A stretch of 24,277 nt of DNA from Apostichopus parvimensis (taxonomy: Eukaryota; Echinodermata; Holothuroidea; Aspidochirotida; Stichopodidae): positions 11,478 through 35,754 of the forward strand of contig KN890062.1 in the NCBI GenBank assembly GCA_000934455.1, given 5' to 3'. Every line of letters starts with the position of its first letter. The first letter of the stretch is position 1. The position numbers and the translations under genes were made by a program. Below the pieces are notes generated by a model. That model made no database searches, was not told where the DNA came from, and saw only the letters and a list, made by a program, of their open reading frames with translations. Below are positions 9,644 to 19,216 of this stretch, piece after piece.

Positions 9644-11035
9644 TAAGTTCCTGCAGAACCACATTCTCCACTGTTGTGGGAATATTATTCAGAGTCTAAA
9701 AAGTTGGGCATTTATATATAACGGAGTTATCATTCATGAAAACAATGGAACTAAACGTTTCTTCTCTATTGTTAAAAGGAAGACAATAGAATGACGGCAG
9801 TGTATTTGATCTCTGTCACACTGTATGAAATATTGTCAATGTCTGTACCCCGACAAAAGGAAAAGAATAGAGAATACAAAATCATAGCAACTCACTGTTG
9901 CACCTATTGAAGCACTGAGAACCTTTCCCATGGGAGTTTTTTTTTTTACCTTTTGTGCTGATGTTTTACAAAGTTGTTGGAGAAAGACCTGCTGTAGGGA
10001 CCTATTTAATTACTAGGGCTTGTCCCTTTGTGTTATTACCTATGTAAAGACACCTGTAGTCTCAGGTAAACATTGCTAGCAGGTTATAACTGCATGGTTA
10101 TTCAAGTTTATATCCCTATCAAAGATGATTGACAAGCTTGCATCTGTCGAAGAAGGATGAATATCCGCTGGCCTTTCCTTTTTTTCTTTTTCATGCCAAA
10201 TATATTTTGATTACTTTAGGGTACTTAACACTGACAACAAGTTTTCAGCAACGAAAACAAGAAAATGAATTTCAGAAGTTGTTGAATCCAAACGGGTAGC
10301 TGATACGTTAAGAGAATGATTTTGGTCCCGGTAGTTACGGATACGTGACAAATTATAGCGAGACATGCATGGCAAAAGCAATGTTTTCTGATGGTTCAAA
10401 TTCTGCTGAAATTGTCCAAGAAAATCTACTTTACGGGTGGGTATAGTACAGGTTTGCCTTTACAAAGTTCTAACTCACGTTTGACTTTCCCATTCTTATT
10501 CAAAAGGGAATGCAAATTTATACAACCGTCATCTTTAACTCATGTGACGTAGATCCTTGTGGAGAAAGACCCCCCCCCTCCACATAGCTAAGAGAAATCT
10601 TGCTCCGTTTCCAAGATATCATAGTTTAAAATTGATGTACGGGAGCAGTCATTCTGTGAATCATGTGTGATGTCATAGTAACGCTAGGATCTGAAAACAT
10701 TTACTTTTTTCTGTTTGTTTTTCGTTTCCATATTTGCAAGGTAGAATGTTTAATAGAGTTGACTATGAAATCAATACCATTTATATTAGGTCATGTTAAC
10801 TGGTTCAATATTATGTTAGATTCAGTATTTGCAAAACCCATCTCAGTTACAGAAAATCAACATTGCAATAAATAAATAAAACCGTAAGAAATGGAGGAAC
10901 ACGTGGCTCCTCGATGTTTTCATATTTAGACTTGACCAAGTCCTCAGCCATGTGCGTGTGAATTAAGGAACATTAAAACCTTTGATATCTCCAAAGTGGA
11001 AGGAGATTTTTCTTAGCTGTTTCAGAAAGTTGTTG
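9644..11035. other. Non-coding stretch with a C9 run
   Basis: Nothing gene-like was found. It holds T9 near 9940 and C9 at 10570-10578. A short gagga/tcctc hairpin lies around 10894-10913. The open frames at 10211-10399 (-) and 10663-10875 (+) have no splice context, start context or recognisable motif. Confidence 0.55.
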
Positions 11036-11180
11036 ATGACAGTTATCTCTACCACATACATTAATAATGATGGTTGGGTTTGTACTCCTTGCTGTGGAGG
11101 GTGGGGTTAAGAGAGGTGGGGGGGAGTTATTCATGACAGTTATGTCTACCACATACAACAATAATGATGGTCGCATTTGT
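11036..11180. repeat. Direct repeat of 48 bases, 97 bases apart
   Basis: The copies are 11036-11083 and 11133-11180. Both read atgacagttatNtctaccac, then ataca, then ataatgatggt, and differ at about seven positions. The spacer is G-rich (gaggtgggggg). This looks like 1.5 copies of a 97-bp tandem unit. It falls in the minus-strand frame 10973-11176, which it explains. Confidence 0.85.
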
Positions 11181-12120
11181 GTCTCGTTTAACTATTACTA
11201 TTTGTAAAGTTGAAGTAAGAGAGAAAAAAAGGTGTAGGGTGTTAACAAACTGTGTATCTACTGCAGATTAAATTAAGTCATGAAACTAAAGACATATATC
11301 TTGTTGGTATTACACCAGTTTATTTTGGTTTAGTATTTCCCCATATACTTCATGGAAAGGTTGTTTTTTACACATAATGCACTCCAAATGTGCTCACAAA
11401 CAGGATTTCACAAGAACATGAACTGGATGAGTCTTGGAATCTCATCAGTAGTTAACAAGATTGTGATTACAAAAAAACGCTCTACTGATTCCATAAAATC
11501 TGACTTGTGTAAGCATTCTCCGATCATGAAATTCTAAGACCATCGAACAGGAGCTACTGATAAAATTTAACTGTGTTTGAGTTGAGAGCCCCAGACCTTA
11601 TTTGAATTATGTTGCAAAAGGCCTCGACTTTGACTGGTCCAATAGAAACAGTTAATTAATGGACTATAAATGATATCTGCAGGCTGAGTCTGAACAAATA
11701 CTAACAGTCTAATAAAACAACCCTGTATTAGCGAAGGTCTGTAGTTAGTTACATAGCCAGTACTGGTTTAACCCAGATATCCAAAGTAGATTGTAAAAGA
11801 TTTCACTGGGTGACCGATTTGATGTGTTTTAAAAATAGGGGCTTATCTTTCAAGTATGTTTGCAGACAAAAAAACATTAAAACAGCTTACAAAGTGATGA
11901 AGGTAGCTCATCTGTAGTAACCAAGAGAGAGAAAATATTGCTTTCAGAATAAAGGATACAAGAAAACTGATCAACATCAGAATGTTTTTCTAAGGAAGTT
12001 CATTCTTACCTGACCTAGGTTAACATGTCTGGTATGTTGATGCTGCTAGAAAGAAAAACAAAGTCACCTTTTTGATTTGCACAAATAAAATTATTACCAA
12101 AAAATTGTCGAGACTATGAC
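11181..12120. other. Non-coding stretch, nothing recognised
   Basis: AT-rich, with no convincing exon and no repeat. A 61-codon frame at 11352-11537 has no family features. Confidence 0.55.
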
Positions 12121-12422
12121 TTAAAGGGAGTGAAGACTTGTGCACAAAGAAACGTCTGATGCAGGTAATCTGACCTAGTTTCGAATGAGGTGTAACAGAA
12201 GTGTTAGACACCACCATCAATCCCAGAAAATACCCACACAGCTTGCTACCGTCAATAATCAGACACTAGTGTACAGTCAATTCATACAGATAACGAGGTA
12301 TCACAATTCATTACTGTCAGCAATTTGTAGCGACAAGAAAAACACTTCACTTGCAAGCTACGGAAAGTTAACTTTTTTTCAGAGGCCGCATGCGGTTTGG
12401 GGCGAGTCTTCAATGCCTTTAA
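12121..12422 (-). mobile_element. MITE copy B, reversed relative to copy A
   Basis: On the plus strand the element starts TTAAAGGGAGTGAAGACTTG and ends agtcttcaatgcctttaa. Its reverse complement follows copy A (8467-8834) almost from end to end: cgccccaaaccgc, gttaacttt, ggtagcaagctgtgtg, acacttctgttacacctcat and tcgaaactagg are all shared. It lacks about 65 bases found in the middle of copy A, giving 302 bp. The ends are imperfect terminal inverted repeats with TTAA at each edge. A 140-residue open frame (12185-12607) starts inside it and runs past its end, so it is not a gene. Divergence between the copies suggests they are not recent. Confidence 0.8.
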
Positions 12423-12526
12423 AGGAATGCTGTATTGGCCCCAAATATGGTAGATATTCAAATATGGTCATCTTTGGTCAAAAAACTGTTTTAATTACAA
12501 CCTTCAAGGACATTTTCCGCACTGAG

Positions 12527-12709
12527 ACATTCAGTCATCTTGTGAGTTCCTTAAAAATGTCTGAGAACAATTTGGAGAGTAAAGATCTCCAGTTTGAAAA
12601 CTTCTAGCAATGATAGCATGCTATAATTTTGGGGTCTTTACTGACTACCTTTAAAGTGGTATTTTTCCAGGATTGGATTTCAATATTTCTCCGTTTTTCA
12701 GAAAGACTT
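12527..12709 (+). repeat. Left copy of a 183-bp duplication beside the gap
   Basis: This sequence recurs at 12760-12942 with only two substitutions in 183 positions (ctataat/cgataat and gtcttta/gtctata). The left copy stops exactly at the first N and the right copy starts exactly at the first base after the N run. That geometry points to an assembly artefact rather than a biological tandem duplication. Confidence 0.95.
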
Positions 12710-12759
12710 NNNNNNNNNNNNNNNNNNNNNNNNNNNNNNNNNNNNNNNNNNNNNNNNNN
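12710..12759. other. Assembly gap, 50 N
   Basis: Exactly fifty N. The round number suggests a placeholder or estimated size. The true sequence may be zero length or negative (overlap), given the matching flanks. Confidence 0.97.
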
Positions 12760-12942
12760 ACATTCAGTCATCTTGTGAGTTCCTTAAAAATGTCTGAGAA
12801 CAATTTGGAGAGTAAAGATCTCCAGTTTGAAAACTTCTAGCAATGATAGCATGCGATAATTTTGGGGTCTATACTGACTACCTTTAAAGTGGTATTTTTC
12901 CAGGATTGGATTTCAATATTTCTCCGTTTTTCAGAAAGACTT
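12760..12942 (+). repeat. Right copy of the 183-bp duplication
   Basis: It matches 12527-12709 at 181 of 183 bases, then continues into unique sequence (tcattttacataaaatgctg). It carries no open frame of interest beyond a chance 65-codon frame. Confidence 0.95.
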
Positions 12943-13490
12943 TCATTTTACATAAAATGCTGGCGTTACGGTACTGAGAAGGTAAAAGAAATAAAAAATT
13001 GGAAATTTGACCCGTTTTTGAAATATTTGGTAGCCTATCATAATCTTAAAAGAAAGTGACATACTTTATAGAGTTTCCACACTTTCTTGACAATGAAATT
13101 CCATGATAAACTTAAGAAATTCTTTAACCTTTTCTGTTTTAAATTATGAGATTGGGGCGACTTTTCAAGAGTCAAAAAAACTTTGGGGAAGACTTCCACA
13201 AAGGATTTTATTTCCACAAATTTTCCACTCTTCACCCCCTTTCCATGACCTTTCCAGGCCTGGAATTTTGATGTTTTAAAAATGTTCAGGTTTTTTCATG
13301 ACTGTGAGAAACCTGCATACTTTAATGCCTTTACTGAATTGCCTTCATAGTTTCAAGTTACTGTCATTAAAATACAAAACAGGTTGTTGTTGTTGTTGTT
13401 TTCATATCAAACTTGCTTTATTGGATAGGCTTCTGATCAGTATGATGCTGTTAGTTAAATCTGTCCTTAAATCTGTAAATAAGTTGCATA
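12943..13490. other. Non-coding stretch with palindromic repeat-like text
   Basis: At 13252-13265 is a perfect palindrome, ttccaggcctggaa, preceded by ccatgacc and surrounded by other 'ttccatga' and 'ttccac' text. Similar wording is common in interspersed repeats of aquatic animals, from memory only. A (GTT)6 microsatellite lies at 13383-13400. Confidence 0.45.
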
Positions 13491-13897
13491 AAGGCCCGGT
13501 CACACTATACCGATTTTTTATCGGAATACTATCCGATTTTCCCGGAGGAATCGGAACAGCCAGTTTTTCGTTCCGGTCTTCTAGCCACAGTGATAAAGTA
13601 CCTGATTTGCTATCTGTTAAGCCATTCCGATGTGGAATAGCCCTCTCCTAACTTTTGATATTGACTCCGTTTCCTTTTATCGGATAGCTATCCGATTTCT
13701 CTTCCGATTTTTATCGTTTTTCGATGTGACGTCACTTCAGAATGTAGTCCGTTCCAGAACCCCTCAGATTTGGAGTAGGTATTCGAATATTCCACTGCAT
13801 TCATTACATTCCCTACCACAATCCTCACTCTCCGGCCTAAAATCGGAAAAATCGGAACGTATTCCGATAAAATATCGCTGTAGTGTGACCGGGCCTT
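13491..13897. mobile_element. Complete-looking MITE with TA target duplication
   Basis: The ends are AAGGCCCGGTCACACTA (13491-13507) and its exact reverse complement TAGTGTGACCGGGCCTT (13881-13897). The match continues imperfectly to about 55 bases on each side. Both edges are flanked by TA (13489-13490 and 13898-13899), as in Tc1/mariner-like insertions. The 407-bp body has no transposase. It is full of TCGGA/TCCGA words, including the perfect palindrome atcggatagctatccgat at 13679-13696 and ccgattttttatcgg near the left end. The open frames through it (13298-13651 and 13630-13923) are by-products. The perfect TIR and intact target site suggest a fairly young insertion. Confidence 0.88.
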
Positions 13898-14863
13898 TAG
13901 CTGGGTTTTTTTGTGGTGTGTAGCCGATATGTATTACAATGTATAGTAATACTACACACTTGGAAAGAGCGAGAATTTTTTTTTTTTAAGTTTGACCAAT
14001 GCCTTTTGAGTACATTTCATTATAATGTAAAAAATATGGATTTTTCTGTCACATAGCTGACCAATTCCTCCCCTAACCAACCCTCCCTCTCTGCACTCTT
14101 GCCTCTGAGTCCTTCCATTATCAAAATCAGCAAAAATTTCTAGAACGAAACATCAGAATTAAGACACCTGCAAAGTTGCGACAAAAAGCCATAAACCGCA
14201 AGGAAGATTATCGAGTTGGTTAAAAAAAAAGTGACAAATATGAAAAACATGTTAATCTCACCAGAATTTGTTCCCCCAAAGGTGAGAGATGAAACGTGTT
14301 CTTTGAAAATTTATTTGATCCAAACAGACCAAAATACTTGCCCCCGGCTTTGTGAATAGTTTAAAAAAATTAAAAAGTATGCAAACTGTTCTTTGTGTGT
14401 TTATATAAGATATTTTATCCAATTGCCAAACATTTACAATTCCGTGACTGTATACAATTTTACTTGGTTCTTGCAATTTTGGGGAAAATTGTCAGACAAG
14501 AAAATATATTAAATTGCTCTCTCTCTCTCTTTCAGTCAAAATGCCCAAAGTTTAAAGGTAATTTTACTTCTGAGATGTTGTTTTCTATAAGAAGATACAT
14601 ATATAGATTAAAAAAAAACATGTATTGAAATCTTGTTATCACACTCTACATAAAAAGTACCAGGAATCATGGTGAATTGTAGGCATAAAAACCTTAAAAG
14701 ACTGAAAATGAAAACAATAAAGTATTAAATTACATTAGATTTGTAGGACAGTCAACTTCTGTATAATGGATGATTAAACTGTTAACAAGTTGATAAAGTT
14801 AGGGTTATAGCAACAGCCAAGTAGTTCAAACTGCTAGATCATGGGGTTACCCAATTCTGCGAT
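13898..14863. other. Non-coding stretch with one micro-exon-like site
   Basis: (CT)7 at 14517-14530 followed by ttcag makes an excellent acceptor at 14535. Only 22 bases later comes AAG|GTAATT, a fair donor. A 22-bp exon (14536-14557) is possible but cannot be tested here. Otherwise there are T- and A-runs and no gene-like frames. Confidence 0.5.
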
Positions 14864-15240
14864 AGGAAGGGGGAGGAAGGAAAAGGACAAGGAAATGGGA
14901 AAGGAAGGGGAGGGAGAGGGAAGGGAGGGGGAAGGGAGGGGAGGGGAATGGAGGGGGAAGGGAAGGGGAAGGAAGAAAAGGACAGGGAAATGGGAAAGGA
15001 AGGGACGTGAGGGGAAGGGAGGAGGAAGGGAGGGGGAAGGGAGGGGGAGGAAGGGAGGAAGGAAGGAAAGGACAGGGAAATGGGAAAAGAAGGGAAGGGA
15101 GGGGTAGGGAGGGGAGGGGGAAGAAGGAAAAGGACAGGGAAATGGGAAAGGAATGGAAGGGAGGGGAAAGGGAGGGAGAAGGGAGGAGGAAGGAAGGGAG
15201 GAAAAGGACAGGGAAATGGGAAGGGAGGGGACAGGCAGGG
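14864..15240 (+). repeat. Purine-rich degenerate tandem repeat, about 375 bp
   Basis: Almost every base is G or A on the plus strand. A core reading aaaggacagggaaatggga recurs near 14881, 14976, 15067, 15128 and 15202 (spacing 95, 91, 61 and 74), with variable gggaggggaagg filler between. The single C and T inside the core are conserved in all five copies, so the array grew by duplication of a unit and is not random purine drift. Long frames on both strands (Arg/Gly/Glu/Lys on plus; Pro/Ser/Leu/Phe on minus, 14834-15277) are products of the bias. Mirror-repeat homopurine DNA can adopt triplex structure, which is general knowledge and not shown here. Confidence 0.93.
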
Positions 15241-15756
15241 GATGCAAGAGTGTTGACTTTAAAAAGATCTCTGACACCTACAGGGTTAAATTGTAGCTTA
15301 CATTCACTTTGTATCTAGAACATACAAGAAAATATTAAAGGATGGATTAAAACTGATCCGCTAACCTAATCGAGACAATTGTGTTGACCTTATCTCTGCT
15401 TCAAGAACAAATCAGTTTGGGCAGCCGTTACACAAATGCACAGACTCATTTTCCTTCGATATTACAGGATATTCAACTAAGTGAAATCAGATTCTTGAAG
15501 CTATGGGTGCTGACCTGTATTCACCTTGCGCTTCTTTCTACTAGCCGCAAGACAAAAACCCAGGAACTCTCGACCAGACATTCATTTGCATATCAATGTT
15601 TTAACACTAAAATAAAGTATCCAAAGTATTAATAATTTCGACCCAAAAAAACTCATAATTTTTCATTTACCCAAAAAATTTCAGTCCGCAGCATGGCTCT
15701 GTGAGGGTTTGCTCCTTCAATATTTAAAGATATTTGTTACAATGCATGCTGTGTTT
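15241..15756. other. Non-coding stretch, nothing recognised
   Basis: The text acccaaaaaa occurs twice (about 15641 and 15669). The open frame at 15381-15632 shows no motif or splice context. Confidence 0.5.
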
Positions 15757-15759
15757 TTC

Positions 15760-15975
15760 TGACCTTTTGTAATGGTTTACGGCCAATGCACAGGGAGTGG
15801 TTTAATACGCACTGAAATTTCACAGTTGATACTGTCTGGGGGTTCTGTGAGACAATCACCTGATCCTGGCGTCAGTTCAAGGACTTTCACTCACCACAAC
15901 TGGGGCAGAAATCCTCACCTAGCACCCAAAGGGAGTGATGATGCTACTCCATATATAGCAAGGGTGTCAGAATGA
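15760..15975 (+). CDS. Candidate terminal exon or short ORF, product unknown
   Basis: An open frame follows a pyrimidine-rich stretch (gtgtttttctgacctttt) and ends with TGA at 15973-15975. An ATG lies at 15772. Its composition is balanced and unlike the AT-rich chance frames nearby, for example SVRQSPDPGVSSRTFTHHNW and DDATPYIARVSE. If spliced, the acceptor could be aatgcacag (15791) or atttcacag (15824), both in an open frame. The Ser/Thr/Pro-rich tail would fit a disordered C-terminus. No domain is recognised, no poly(A) signal follows closely, and chance is possible. Confidence 0.27.
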
Positions 15976-15989
15976 CCGGAACCAATTAG

Positions 15990-16842
15990 TGAAAGTCTCG
16001 ATAAAAACGAAGGTAACAAAATTTGCTTGATGTTGACTTCACTAGCAAAATAATTTAAAATACACTAATAATTATTGAAGGACAATGAAAAGTTCACTAT
16101 CCATATGCATATTAATACCAGTGAGAACTTAACTTTAGCCAGTAGATTTTTTATGCACTGGCATTTTTTAGCATGTGGCCTAAATTGTGAAATTCTAGAT
16201 TAATGTCCAGTCAGAAAGAAAGGTCATAGTCTAACCTCCCCACCTCAACCCTTCCAAAAATCTTGGATACTACAAGGATCTAGTTTCTACTTCTTTTGTA
16301 GAATACAAACAGCAACAAGGCTGAATAATTGATGAGAGACTAAAAGAAGTTTGCATTTCTTATAATTAACAACCACAAGTCAGTTTTCAAAATCCCACTG
16401 AAGGAGGACTTCATTTTCCTATAATTTTTAATTCACCTTTTTCAACTTTACTCATATATTTTCCATCATGCAATTGTTTGTCAAGCAACTGTTAACCATA
16501 TCGTGCATATAAAGTGGCAATTTTCCTAATGCGGACAACCTGGGTGAATTAAGTCTTATCATTTTTGCCCCAAATGTGCTGGAGAGTCACATACTGGTCA
16601 TGATTAATAATTGTCAAAGTCCAGCAGGTGTTTGACCGCCTCACTGCTACAGTCCTGTATAATGCAAACATGTGCTAATTCCTATGTCGATTTAGTGCGT
16701 GTGTGCCGTACAAAGCATAGTATTGTCACCCTAAAAGGCTATGCAACAAAAGTTTTGGAGTATACGTACTACGCGATCCACGGCTGCTCATGACACATTT
16801 CCAATCTGACTTTTTTAACCAACATCCGGTGAATAGCGGGGA
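15990..16842. other. Non-coding stretch, nothing recognised
   Basis: AT-rich with no repeats seen. The 60-codon frame at 16611-16793 has no supporting context. Confidence 0.5.
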
Positions 16843-17442
16843 GGATCAGAGTACGACTCAAGTGTAAATGCGTCCGGATCAATGCATAAGTTTACCCCAT
16901 GGAGAAATGATCCTCTGATAACATCAGCTGATCTGATCCGGATCTAGTGTTAAAGCAAACAAAGAGTACATATTCATACTAAATCCTACAATCTTATAAT
17001 AGTGTGCTTCTAACACCATAAATACTTTACTTCACAGTTTTCATTTACGTTTACATTTGATCCTCCGCAGGCGATCAGAGAGCGAGCGAGCGACAAACAA
17101 ACAGGAAGTTACGGTGAACATGGCATGTCACATCGATGTTTCCATAGTGATCATTGTATGATCCTCGATTCAGATACTAGCAAGAAACAGGATGTGTTAT
17201 TTTAATCTCAAACTACGAATCTGATCCTTTCACCCCTCCCCCAAAAAAGGAGGATTAAGATCTCGGGGTCACATCCTGAATGCTAGAGCCTTCACACAGT
17301 TAGGAACTTGATATCGATACGAAGGATCAATTCTGGATCAGATCCACTGACGGAGATCAAGTGTGAAAGCAAACGGCATAGGTGATCAGTATTTTTCTCT
17401 GATCACAGTCAAAGGTCAAATACTGGTCATTAATGTTGATCA
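16843..17442. repeat. GATC-dense block, probable old transposon
   Basis: I count nineteen GATC tetramers in 600 bases, against about two expected at this base composition. Many are arranged as GGATCA, TGATCC or the palindrome GATCCGGATC (16935-16944). A longer shared phrase is agtgtNaaagcaaac, at about 16945-16959 and 17360-17374, each preceded by GATC within ten bases; a related agtgtaaatgc lies at 16860. The arms are mostly direct, with some reversed pieces (ccttcacac at about 17289). No open frame spans it. A decayed non-autonomous DNA transposon is the simplest reading, but I could not find clean terminal repeats or target duplication. Confidence 0.5.
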
Positions 17443-18449
17443 TCCTAACAGCGATGTCACTTCCAACATCAATGCATTTTCCTTGATGAGGTATTGTACT
17501 GTTTCCTCATGGTACGCTTGAGAGCAATCATTTGGCCGGAGGGTCAGAAGTTACCCATAGGGGAAAGACTCCCAAAAGAAAGGAAATTAAGTTAGCAATT
17601 TTAGGATGCATAGTAGAGAGCTATAAATATCCATGTCATATTAACAGGAGTATATGTTGCCTATGTAGAAAACACATTGACTATGTTGGACATTGCAGGA
17701 CGCTCCCTGGATGGACAGATATCACATTCAATCAGTTTGTATCAGTCGCCTTCACATCACACCAAATACTATCTGATATAATCACTCCTATGGGAGCTTG
17801 ACTCATCTATTAAAACACAATGTGAGCAAAACCCTTAATGTAATGTGTAAGGAAAATTATACTGGACTTTTCTGTTTACATTTTCTATTATATATTGTGA
17901 GAGACAACAGACCAGTCAAGAAATCATTATGACAGGTCATGTGACCATCAAGATATTCAGGAGTAAACTTAAAATTTCCTCTCTGCAGGTGCCAAGAGAA
18001 ATATAAATGGATGATCGAGGGTCGGTGGAAATGGTTAGTCATAGAAAACTAAATTAATGAATTCTACTGGCCAGATACATTGATAAATTGTTATCAAGCT
18101 TTAAAAATTCATATATTTGGGATAAAATATATTTTCACAATTCATGAAGTGGTTTCACAAAGTGATGTAAAACAATTCACAGAGCTGTTTTTTTACAAAT
18201 CATTTAGTTTACTTCTGCAGCTTGTAATATCCCTTTAACTTCCAACCTCTCAATGGAATAACTATTTTATCTGTAAGGAATGCTTTTTTTGCTTATTTTT
18301 TAATGAAACATAGATGACAGTCCAGGTCAAACAAATTCCAAGCCAGGTCACTCATCAAGATAAGGGGGCATCAGTTTACACTTCCCATTCTCTGTACCTG
18401 ATGAAGATAAATGACCAATTAGGTCAGAGAAGAGATAACAATGCTGCCA
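17443..18449. other. Non-coding stretch, one open frame without support
   Basis: The plus-strand frame 17532-17801 (start TTG or the run before it) includes SICCLCRKHIDYVGHCRTLP, with a C-x2-C...H...C spacing that is not a standard zinc finger. It has neither clear splice sites nor a family match I can recall, so it is not called a gene. No repeats were seen. Confidence 0.45.
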
Positions 18450-18460
18450 CCCCCCCCCCC
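18450..18460. repeat. C homopolymer (C11)
   Basis: Eleven C after ctgcca. Its length is uncertain. Confidence 0.88.
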
Positions 18461-18735
18461 TTAAACCATGACAGATCAGTTGCCAAGGGTAGGTGAACTG
18501 GTCCTCTCATCATAGGAAGATGTGAACAGAATGAACAAAACCACCTCAGAATAAGGTCATCTTTATATTCAAAAGTACATGCAAATTGTTAAATAGTTGG
18601 AACCTATGGAATGTTAGGTGTTACCATGTTTTTTTGCTTACACCTATAGTACCTTTCGATGCTATCTATATAACACATGTAAACAGGTGTTCATTCATAC
18701 TTAGTAAAGATTCCTAAATCCTATTGGTCCATTCA

Positions 18736-18960
18736 GGTCAGCTGACCGTGGTTAATCCTGTGAGTAACGCACGGTAAAATTACGGGGCATCACTTTAATA
18801 AATCTTTGGTTATATATAACCAAAAATGTTTTGTTTTATGATTTTTCCCCCACTCCGGGTGTTAATGCTATCGCTGGATGCACTCGGGCTCCGCCCTCGT
18901 GCATCGCTTGCATTATCCCCCGATCGTGCATTAATCCTGTGAGTAACGCACGCTAGACCG
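18736..18960. repeat. Palindrome- and hairpin-rich repeat element
   Basis: An exact 22-bp direct repeat (ttaatcctgtgagtaacgca plus cg) occurs at 18752-18773 and 18931-18952. Around and between the copies are the perfect palindrome ggtcagctgacc (18736-18747) and a perfect 20-bp palindrome, tttggttatatataaccaaa, at 18805-18824. A long GC-rich hairpin has arms running from taatgc at 18863 to gcatta at 18915, with gatgcac (18877-18883) facing gtgcatc (18899-18905) and cgggc facing gccc at the tip. The GC-rich hairpin stands out strongly from the AT-rich flanks. This has the look of a non-autonomous mobile element with structured ends. No coding frame is present. Confidence 0.6.
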
Positions 18961-19216
18961 TTGATTAACCCCTTATTAACGTGTGCTTTGGTTACACCTG
19001 TATAAACTTTTGTTTACACCAATAACATATGTACAAAGGTGTTAACCTGTGATTTGGTTATTAACCAGAGGCAACTATTTTTATCTGTAAAATATTCACA
19101 TACCAAACAATTTACATGGGTTGATCAAAACGTTTGCCCGTCAAAGTGCACTTCCATGCATCGCAAAGAGAGTTGAAGTTACTTCTTGAAAGTTAGGAAA
19201 GTGCAAAATAATTTTT

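Noticed and set aside
9543-9794. 83-codon frame with repeated MDIYRK-like text
   Set aside because: It is generated by the 23-bp tandem repeat, with the frame rotating from unit to unit.
12185-12607. 140-codon plus-strand open frame
   Set aside because: It starts inside MITE copy B, crosses its end and enters unrelated sequence. The matching part of copy A does not keep a comparable frame.
13298-13923. Two open frames of 117 and 97 codons
   Set aside because: Most of their length is the TA-flanked MITE, which has no transposase.
14834-15318. Long Pro/Ser-rich (-) and Gly/Arg/Glu-rich (+) open frames
   Set aside because: They are produced by the purine-rich array. Stop codons are rare in such sequence and there are frames on both strands.
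17532-17801. Open frame with C-x2-C and H...C residues as a zinc finger
   Set aside because: The spacing does not fit a known zinc-finger class, and there are no splice or start signals.
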